From an uncultured Bacilli bacterium (GTDB lineage: Bacteria; Bacillota_I; Bacilli_A; RF39; UBA660): 23,666 nucleotides of DNA. Under the pieces are notes generated by a model. The model ran no database searches, was not told the DNA's origin, and saw only the letters and a program-made list of their open reading frames with translations. The number at the start of each line of letters is the position of its first letter. Position 1 is the stretch's first letter. The stretch is from assembly GCA_910576925.1 (NCBI GenBank), contig CAJTKB010000024.1, forward strand, positions 1-23,666. Reading direction: 5' to 3'. Shown here in pieces: positions 1 through 9,100 of this stretch. Both the position numbers and the translations under genes were made by a program.

Positions 1-339
1 TATATCATATTTTATGTTATCTAACAATTGTTAAAGCTTCTTGCAATTAAAAGATCAGATTATAACCTATATTTATTAGATAAATTTAGTTCGATTATTA
101 TAGTATTATTCAGTATTCATGATTTTACAAGAGATGTTATGCTGGCTCCCTTAGCTTCTGATAATTAATAATAAAGAGTCATATTTAATGTAAATATTAT
201 TTGTAATAAAAGAATAAAAACCTTAATAGAAAGTAATGCTTCTTAAGAAAAATAGTTAAAAAATTTATATAGCTTATTATTTAAATATTGTCTTTAGTCT
301 TTAAATTAAATGCGATATCACAATTTTGTTATATACTTA
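1..339. other. Intergenic, no confident gene
   Basis: This is the AT-rich stretch downstream of the ATPase gene. No convincing hairpin-plus-T-run terminator is visible after that gene. One plus-strand frame is open from about 25 to the TAA at 166-168 and ends in a locally GC-richer segment reading roughly DFTRDVMLAPLASDN. It has no start codon with a ribosome site and is closed upstream by TAA at 22-24, so at most it is a decayed gene end. Nothing else is supported. Confidence 0.4.
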
Positions 340-2970
340 TTAATTAGATTTAGTATATTTTACTCTTTTATACAATTCCATAATTATCAGTATAGTAAAT
401 GATAACAAAAATAAATGTATTAGATTGATATATGGTATAGGTTTTATTTTTAATATATTTGCAAGTATTGGAACTTCCATCATTATAATATGAAGAATGA
501 CTGATATTATTATACCACCAAGCATTAATATATTACTGTTTAATGGTACACTGAAACATGATTTTTTTTCACTTCTGCAATTGAAAACATGAATATTTTG
601 AATAAATACCATTAATGCCATAACGTAGCTTCTTGCTAATTCTATCTCAATATTTGCAATTTTAATTAAGTAATACCAAACGAAAAATACTAAAAGTCCA
701 ATAATTAAACCTGATATTAAAACCTCTTCTAATAAGTTTTTATCTAATAAATTTTCACTTGTATTTCTTACTTTATCTTTCATAATTTCCTTTTCGGCTT
801 TTTCAAAAGATAATGATAAATCTTGAATACCATCTGTTACTACATTCAACCATAAAAGTTGTATTGCTATAAGTGGAAGAGGCATATTAAATAAAATGGA
901 TAATGTAAAAAATATTACTTCTGAAAAACCACAAGAAATTAAGAAAAATATTATTTTTCGAATATTTGAATATGCAACTCTACCCTCTTTAACGCCATTT
1001 ACTATAGAATTAAAGTTATTATCTATAATTATCATTTTACTTACATCTTTAGCTATATCTGTACCACTTCCCATTGCAATACCAATATTAGCACTTTTAA
1101 GTGCTGGAGCATCATTTACACCATCTCCTGTAACTGCTACAAATTCACCACTTCTCTTAAGTGAATTAACAATTTCCAGCTTCTGTATTGGTGTTACTCT
1201 TGAAAATATTCTTTTGCTTTTGACAAATTCATCAAACTCTCTTTCACCCTTTTTTAAATATTCTTCTGTTTCTTTTCCAGTTGTAACAAAGTTATATTCT
1301 TTTGCTATATTTAGTTCTTTTCCTATTGAAAAAGCTGTTAATGGATGATCTCCTGTGATCATTAATACTTTAATACCAGCTTCTCTACACTCAGAAACAG
1401 CATTTACTACTTCTTTTCTAATTGGATCAATAAAGCCTACCATTCCTATAAAAGTTAAGTTTTTTATATCTTTTTCTGTATAATTATCCTTTTTAGGAAT
1501 TTCTCCAGTAGCAATTGTTATAACTCTATAGCCTTCTTTTGCAAGACTATCATTTTGTTTATTTAGTATTTCCTGATCAAACTTTTTCAAAAGATTTATT
1601 TTATTACAGAAATTACTAACCTTTTCAATAGAACCTTTAATAGTACAATATGTTTTTCCTTCCTTTTCATAAAAAACAGCTGAGTATTTATTTTCTGACT
1701 CGTAAGCAATAGTTTGGAGTATTTTAATTTCTTTAGTATCTACTTCTAATTTATGACCAAGTACTAGAAAGGCAATGTCTATTGAGTCACCTATCATCTT
1801 ATTATTATCTATTTTAGCTTCGTTGTTTATAGTTCCGTATAACGCTATTTCTTTGGCAAATTTTAAATCTTTATTTCCTTCAATTTTACCAGTTAATTCG
1901 TAACCTGTACCTGAAATATTGTACTCTGTGTTATCTGGTAATAGTATCTTTTTGGCTGTCTGTTCATTTACAGTAAGTGTTCCTGTTTTATCTGTTGCGA
2001 TTACAGTACAGCTTCCTAAAGCTTCTACAGAATTTAATTTTTTTACTACGACATTTTTCTTTGCCATTTTACTTGAAGCTATAGTTAGAGCCATAGTCAG
2101 TGCTAAGGATAATCCTTCTGGCATTGCTGATACCGATAAGGCTACTACTGATAAAAATATTTCGTTATATGGTACTTTTTTAGTTATTAATAATATAGAA
2201 ATTATAATAGCGACGATTAGTACTAATATACTAATTTGCTTAGATAATTTTTCTACCCTTATTGTAAGCGGAGATTTTTCATCTTTTGAATTATTAATAC
2301 TATTAGCTATTTTTCCTATTTGAGTATTGATTGATGTTTCAACAACTATAGCCGTAGCTCTTCCTTTTACAATTGTCGTTCCTGAAAAAAGCATATTAGA
2401 CTGTTCTGATAGAGATAAGTCTTTTGTTTTAATAATATCATTTATTTTTTCTACTTGAATACTTTCTCCTGTTAAAATAGACTCATCTACCATTAGGTTT
2501 TGGCATTCAATTATTCTAAGATCAGCACTTACTTTGTCACCTGATTCTAAATATACTATATCTCCTAATACTAAATCTTCTGATTTAATTTTTATTTTTT
2601 TATTATTTCTTAATACTGATACTTCAAGAGGTACAAGCTTTGTTAAATTATCCATTGTATTATTGGCTTTATTTTCTTCATATGTTCCTATTATAGCATC
2701 TATTAAAATGATAAATAAAATAGCAAATGCATCAAATGTTTCTCCTACTATAAATGATGAGATAACAGCTACTAAAAGTAAGATAATTATTGGATCTTTA
2801 AATTCGCTAAAAAATATTTTTAGTAGACTCTCTCTCTTACCTCTAGGTATAATATTTTTTCCATATTTTATAAGTCTATTTTCTACTTCTTTATCATTTA
2901 GCCCTTCCATAGATGAATTTAATTCTTTATATATTTCTTTAATATTCTTTTGATACCATTTGTTTTCCAT
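340..2970 (-). CDS. Type II (Ca2+-ATPase-like) P-type cation-translocating ATPase
   Basis: This 876-residue inner-membrane pump couples ATP hydrolysis to cation export, most likely of Ca2+. An N-terminal cation-ATPase domain is followed by membrane helices at about 58-95, the actuator-loop motif TGES (167-170), the phosphorylation motif DKTGTL with Asp327, the hinge motif TGDGVNDAPA (from 614) and a six-helix C-terminal membrane half. Length and order match SERCA/PMCA-like type II pumps. Transport-site motifs are partly atypical. Helix M4 reads PEGLS around Glu285, where SERCA has PEGLP; M5 keeps the glutamate but has Gly where SERCA has Asn768; M6 keeps N-x-x-T-D. Calcium is therefore likely but Na+/K+ or another cation is possible. 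The ATG has a GAGGAG ribosome site, and the gene appears monocistronic with its own promoter. Family is certain; ion specificity is inference. Confidence 0.93.
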   Translation of the reverse strand: MENKWYQKNIKEIYKELNSSMEGLNDKEVENRLIKYGKNIIPRGKRESLLKIFFSEFKDPIIILLLVAVISSFIVGETFDAFAILFIILIDAIIGTYEENKANNTMDNLTKLVPLEVSVLRNNKKIKIKSEDLVLGDIVYLESGDKVSADLRIIECQNLMVDESILTGESIQVEKINDIIKTKDLSLSEQSNMLFSGTTIVKGRATAIVVETSINTQIGKIANSINNSKDEKSPLTIRVEKLSKQISILVLIVAIIISILLITKKVPYNEIFLSVVALSVSAMPEGLSLALTMALTIASSKMAKKNVVVKKLNSVEALGSCTVIATDKTGTLTVNEQTAKKILLPDNTEYNISGTGYELTGKIEGNKDLKFAKEIALYGTINNEAKIDNNKMIGDSIDIAFLVLGHKLEVDTKEIKILQTIAYESENKYSAVFYEKEGKTYCTIKGSIEKVSNFCNKINLLKKFDQEILNKQNDSLAKEGYRVITIATGEIPKKDNYTEKDIKNLTFIGMVGFIDPIRKEVVNAVSECREAGIKVLMITGDHPLTAFSIGKELNIAKEYNFVTTGKETEEYLKKGEREFDEFVKSKRIFSRVTPIQKLEIVNSLKRSGEFVAVTGDGVNDAPALKSANIGIAMGSGTDIAKDVSKMIIIDNNFNSIVNGVKEGRVAYSNIRKIIFFLISCGFSEVIFFTLSILFNMPLPLIAIQLLWLNVVTDGIQDLSLSFEKAEKEIMKDKVRNTSENLLDKNLLEEVLISGLIIGLLVFFVWYYLIKIANIEIELARSYVMALMVFIQNIHVFNCRSEKKSCFSVPLNSNILMLGGIIISVILHIIMMEVPILANILKIKPIPYINLIHLFLLSFTILIIMELYKRVKYTKSN

Positions 2971-3000
2971 ATATTCTCCTCTATCTTATTAACTAGTATT

Positions 3001-3011
3001 ATTATATAGCA
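3001..3011 (-). promoter_or_regulatory. Probable extended -10 promoter of the P-type ATPase
   Basis: On the minus strand the motif TGCTATATAAT lies about 30 nt upstream of the ATPase ATG and just before its ribosome site. It fits an extended -10 element (TG-N-TATATA). No good -35 hexamer is seen at the expected distance, as is common for extended -10 promoters. Confidence 0.45.
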
Positions 3012-3103
3012 TATTAAAGTTTTAATAAATATTTTTTATTTATATTTTTATAATATTAAACTCACTAATTTATTTGAATTTTAAAGTACTTATAAATGAG
3101 TAC

Positions 3104-3144
3104 AAAAAAAGACAATTATTCATTATTAATGATTTGTCTTTTTT
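3104..3144 (-). terminator. Intrinsic terminator after the giant protease gene
   Basis: An imperfect hairpin has the outer arms AAAAAAGACAA and TTGTCTTTTTT and an inner TCATT/AATGA stem. It lies a few bases beyond the stop codon of the 2836-residue protein and is flanked by A and T runs, so it could work in both directions. It separates the protease gene from the ATPase gene. Confidence 0.8.
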
Positions 3145-3156
3145 ATTTAAGTTATA

Positions 3157-6100
3157 TTACTTAAGTGTTGGATAACCTAGTGTTTTAACAGTATTTGTAT
3201 TCCAAACTTTAGAATCTAGTTTTACATTATTTATATAGAAGTTTGGATTAGTTACATTTTCAGTAGTTGCTGATAAAACTTTAGTATTATTATTAGCATT
3301 AATATTAGTTGCACTATTAGATGCACTATATTCATATACATTAGTTGAACCATTTAGTACGCTACTTGTTCCTGCTATTCTGTAGGAATTAGTACCAGTA
3401 CTTAAACTTATAGAGTTTTCGATAATACTATTTCCTGAATTTGGTCCACCTATAATACCACCATTTCCTGTTCTACCATTACCTACAATTTCAGCTTTTG
3501 TAACACTTGTTTTAATAACAGCACCTGATGATAACCATCCAGTTATTCCTCCTACTCTTGAACCTAAATTATGCCATAATGTTCCTTGAATTCTTCCTGT
3601 TATAAGAATATTTTCTACTGTACCACTATTTAGTTGTCCAGTAAGTCCTCCTATAGTATTATTTGCTTTTATATTTACATTTGTTATAGCTATTTTATTT
3701 ATTTTACTAGAAGAGATAGTTCCTGATAATCCTCCAACTTGTCCTGCATTATTAGAAATTGAAGAATTATTTATGGAAATATTTTCAAGAGTTGCATTAG
3801 TAATAGTATTAGCAAAAATACCTTTAGCTGAACCGCTAGTAACTGCCGAGTTTTCTACCTTTAAGTTTTTAATAGTTCCTTTTACAGTACCAAATAGAAC
3901 GTCTTTAGCATTAGAAATTTTATGATTATTTCCATCAATACTTCCACTAAATGTTCCTGATACTATTGGATTTCCTGTTGCACTTATACCAGTTAAGTCG
4001 ATATCGTTCATTAAAACATATTGTTTTTTTCTTCCAACATCACTTTTTCCAATAGCTAGGAAATCTTCTTTAGTTTTTATTTCAGTTGATCTAGTTGTTA
4101 TTGTATCATCACCAAATTGTGATGTTAAACCACTTTTTGATGCTATAGCTGGTACATTGATATTAGATTTATTAACTCTTATATCTCTAAGTATTAAATT
4201 TCTACTACTTACAGCGATTGATGCATTAACATTATCAACATAGTCAGGTTTTTCTATTGTAATATCTTTAATAGTTGCATAAACAACATTGTTAAATAAT
4301 GTATATTTCATACCTGTCATCTTATGACCATTACCATTTATAGTACCAATAAATCTATCTGCTATATAATAAGAGTTTTCTGAAGTAATTCCACTAAAAT
4401 CTATGTCTTTATCTAATCTATAATTACCAACAGGATTTTCTTTTACAAGTTTAATTAATTGTTCTGCTGAAGTTATAGACGTCTCTTTTGGACTATTGTA
4501 AATTCCTCCTAATGTAAAATCATTTGTTGTTCTTTTAATAGTTCCATAGAATAGTTTTCTTACATTTTGACTTACATTTAAGTTACCATTTTTGGCATCA
4601 TTTTTTAGTGCTGTTTCAAAGTAATCTGTTAATTCCTTATAGTCAAAATATTTTATTTTACTTAAATTTTCTTCTACTGTTTTATAACGACTCATTTTGT
4701 ATTTTTTCCAAGTCATTGTATCATCGCCAGTTATTTTTCTGATAGCATCTAAGTCGTTATTACTCTTACGAGACATATATGTCATATAACCAGCTTCATA
4801 GCCTTTATATCCTAACATCTCAAAGCCTGTATTTTTGAAAGTATTTGTATCTGCTGTTCCTTTATCATTATTTGGCTTATACCAATAGAGATTGTGGAAA
4901 GAATCATAACCATAACTTCCATTCCAAGTATGTGGAGATGAACCAGTTCCTCTTAATATTATATGATTATCCCATAAGTCTTCCATTGTTTTTAAATTCA
5001 TCTTTTTAAAATCGTCTGCTGTTAGTCTTACATATTTAGTTCCAAAGTAAGAGACATTGGTTGGATGTTGAGCTTGAGTTGCGATTTTTGCTTGTTCTTC
5101 TGGAGTTAGTCTTAAGAAAGCTTGTCCTGCAAGATACTCTAACACATAGCCTGTTTCAAACATTTCTTTATAGTAACTGTGAATTTTTTCTGGACTATTA
5201 ATTCGTTCATAGCTTAAATTGTTAGTTATTTCTGTAGCAAGGTCATAATTCTTATATAAGTTATACATCATAGCGCCATCACTTGCCTGTTGTCCTATAT
5301 TACCATCAGCGTGAGACTCTGCTCCTGTTTCATTTCTTCTTCCTTTACCACCATAGAAATATCTTCCATCTTGGTTATGTGCTGTCTCGTGAGTATAGAC
5401 ATAGAAGTTAAAGTCTCCACCTAAAGCTTCATAAACAATCCAGTAAACATTAGTTCCGTTAGCATATGCTCCTGAACCGTTGGCTGCTCCCCAGTGTCCT
5501 ACAGCTTCATATACCCATTTCATAACTGGATCTTTAGTTGTTCCAGCAGCTTGTGTTCCAGCGTTTGCCTTATCACTAGCTGGGAAGTTAAATCTAGTAT
5601 CAAATTGAATATTTACAAATGAGTTTAAAATATTAGTAGAATTTGGAATAAATGTTGATGATACCCCATAGAATAAGCCTACTTTTTCAGCATATGATTT
5701 TACTAGATTATACATTCTTTCTCGTTCTTTACCATCCTTTTTTAGGTATGTTGAATAACGATTCATACTACCAATAACAAGTTGTGATGGAACTGTTATT
5801 AAGTACATATCTTCTTGTGGTGCTGATAGTATTGGTAAAATCATCTGATTATTTGGTTTTGTTAATATATCCCAAACACGATATTTTATATTATTATCAA
5901 TTGCACTTATTGCTGGTTGCTCATATAAAATTCCTTTGAAGTGATCCTTCATCCAATCACTTGGATCACTATAACCATTTATTGTATGCATTAAGTATGC
6001 TAGGAAGTCTGGTAAGCTTAATCCTGTTTTACCTTTTAAATAACTGTTATAGAAACCGTGAGTGTTATTTGTACTACGATTTGTTGTATTAATTACACAG

Positions 6101-9100
6101 TTTATTAAATAGTTTTCATCCATTGTATTATTTATTAGATAACCATTATAGAATAGGAAATCGCTTATTTTAACTCCGTCTAAGTCCATATGATACCATT
6201 TGTCATAGTAATTATAAGCATATAATATTTTTGTTAAAAGCTCATTTGTCATCTTGTTTTCTATATTTTTCTTTATTATTTTATTAGAACTATAAGTAGG
6301 AATATCATCATCATTCATTAAGTAATTTATAATGATATTTCTAATATTTCCTTTAACACTTTCATTATAGTAATCTACATATAGTCTACTTTCATTTTCA
6401 CTTGTGATATTTGCAATATTAGTTGCATAATCAAGAGCTGAAGCAATATTTGTTAATTTATCAATTATAGAATTATCTATATTAGATAAATAGTTATGAA
6501 ATTGATATTCTATATTTAATTCTTTTATTTTGTATACTGCAACTACTTCATCTATTGTTATTGTATAATTTACGTTTACTACTTCACTTTCTCTATCTTC
6601 ATATACTATACGTATTTTCTTTAAGTTAGCTACTTCATTTTTTCTTAAACCTGGAATTAGTTTTCCTGTTTCAGTAAGTGGTACAATAAATTTGATCTTA
6701 GAGTTCATTAATTTTGATTTTTTATCTATTAGATTTGCTTTTTCTAACCAAGCTTTAGTATCAGCATATGGCATTAATTTAGATAAGTTATAGTATAATA
6801 TTTCGTTTTCTTTTTGATAATTATTATTTGTTCTTATTTCTCCATAGTTTGGAATGTTGTTTTTGTTTTCTTTTATTTCATATTCATTAACTGTATTTGG
6901 TAATGGGTCCTTTTTTAGTATAGGAAGAGTATTATGGTCTACTATTTCTAAATTCCAAATATCTTCAGAAAATCCTAGTGTATTTTTATAGAAATCCTTA
7001 TCATATATATCATCAATACTTTTTATTGGTGAATTATTATTTGCTATATTAGTTGTACTATTTGATTTTGAATACTCATAAACATTTTTCATTCCGCCTA
7101 CTGTTCCAAAACCAGCAATACGTGATGAGTTTCCTGATGATAGACTTACAGAGTCTTTAACTAAAGGATTCCCTCCACTTGGTCCTCCAATTAGTCCTCC
7201 ATTTCCTGTTCTATCTACAGCTTTAATAGTTACATTTGTATAACATTTTTCTATTTTTGTTCCACTATCCCAACCAGTTATTCCTCCAACTCTCGCACCT
7301 AGTCCATGATATATCGTTCCTTCAAGAGTACCTGTTACATAACAATTTTCTACTATACTTCCTCCACTCATTTGACCAGCAATTCCACCGATTGTATTGC
7401 TTGCTTTGATATTTACTGAAATAGCTGAACTTTCTTTAATAGTGGAATTTGTTATATTTCCAACAAATGCTCCTACTTGATTTTGACCATTACTTAAACT
7501 TGAGTTTACAATATATGTATTTTGTACTGTAGAATTTCCACTAATACTATTTGCAAGTATTGCCTTTGAGTTATTAGTGATTTTAGCATTTTCAATTACT
7601 AAATCTTTAATAGTAGCACCATTTAGACTTGCAAATAAAACTGTTGGTAAATTAATTATCTTATGGCCATTACCATTTAATGTACCTTTAAATGCTTGTG
7701 ATATTGCTGCAGTTGTTGTACTAATAGATGAGGCATCAATGTCTTCTGTTAACTCAAATTTTCCGTTTGGATTTTCATTTATCTTTTTAAATAGTTCATC
7801 TGCTTTTTTAACTAGACGATGTTCTCCATCTTTATCTATATATATAATTGGGAAAGAGTATTCATTTTGTCTATTATAAGTTTTTCCATCTTTATTATAC
7901 ATTATGAAGTTTTCTTGATCTAAAACAACCATAAGTTTATTAGATGTACTATCTTTTTTGATTTCTTTAACATTAGCATAGTATGTTGGAAGGTTTTTCA
8001 TATTAACCTTTACATAGTAGTTTTCTAAATTTGTTGGAATACCTGAGGTAATATTTAAAGTTTCTATTTTTTCATCATTATAGTAAAGTTCTGTACTAAT
8101 AACATCTTTTAGTTCTATAACATCAGTTGAAATTATCATTTCTTTATTTAATAGTTCTTTATTTTCATAGTTATTAGTATTATCATTTTTATTTGAATCT
8201 AAGTCATAGTTTGCAATTATTTTAGCATAGTAATATTCAATACTGTTTGTCTTTAATCCTACTTCTACAATATTTTCTTTAGCTTTTAATTCTTTAGTTA
8301 TTAAAGTGTTTTTTCCATCAGTTACAGTTATTGTAGCATTTTTTAGGGAGTTATCATCATCTTTTAAATTGAATTTTATACGTAAGTTGCCATCTTCTGT
8401 TTTCTCATAGGTGAAACCTTCTACTGTTGGAGTGCTTTTTAATACGTCTATTGATACACTATTATTTTTGTTAATATCTATTTTTTTGGTATTATTAAGT
8501 GTTACTGATTCTATTTTTAATGTTTCTACTCCACTTTTTTCTTTAGCTTTTAACTCTAGAGAATATGTATTATTATTCTTTGTTAATTTATATGTTTTTC
8601 CGTTTACTGTTGCATATTCTGGATAGAATTTACTTATATTAGTACTTGTAAAGCTTAATATTACAGTATCTCCTTTTTGATAGTAAGTTGTTGCGATATT
8701 GTCCTTGTTAGTTGTTTTTATATTATCTATTACTAATTTGTAATCTGCAATTAACTGTATTATTTTATTAGTTAATACTTTATCTTTTACTTCTACTTTA
8801 GAATTACTATCACGTGTATATGTAACTTTGATTTCTAAGTTATATTCTTTAGCATTTTCTAAATTAAACTTTAGACTATTTTTATTTTGAACAAGTTCTT
8901 TTTCAATAGTATTTACTCCATCTGTTAAAATTGCTTTTCCACTTGTAAAACTATTATCATTATCTACTATATCAAAATTTAATGTTACTTCATTGTTATT
9001 GATATCATCTATTTGTTCAAAATTATCAACAGTTGGAGCATCTTTTAAAATATCTACTTTTACTTCTTCTTTTACTTGATCTTCAACATTATCACTATAT

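Noticed and set aside
230..240. AAAGTAATGCT at the left of the window and again at its right end (23656-23666)
   Set aside because: Eleven AT-rich bases with no similarity around them; not evidence of a repeat or element ends.
896..1348. Plus-strand frames opposite the ATPase, giant protease, permease and kinase genes
   Set aside because: Antisense shadows of strongly supported genes, lacking ribosome sites and recognisable motifs.
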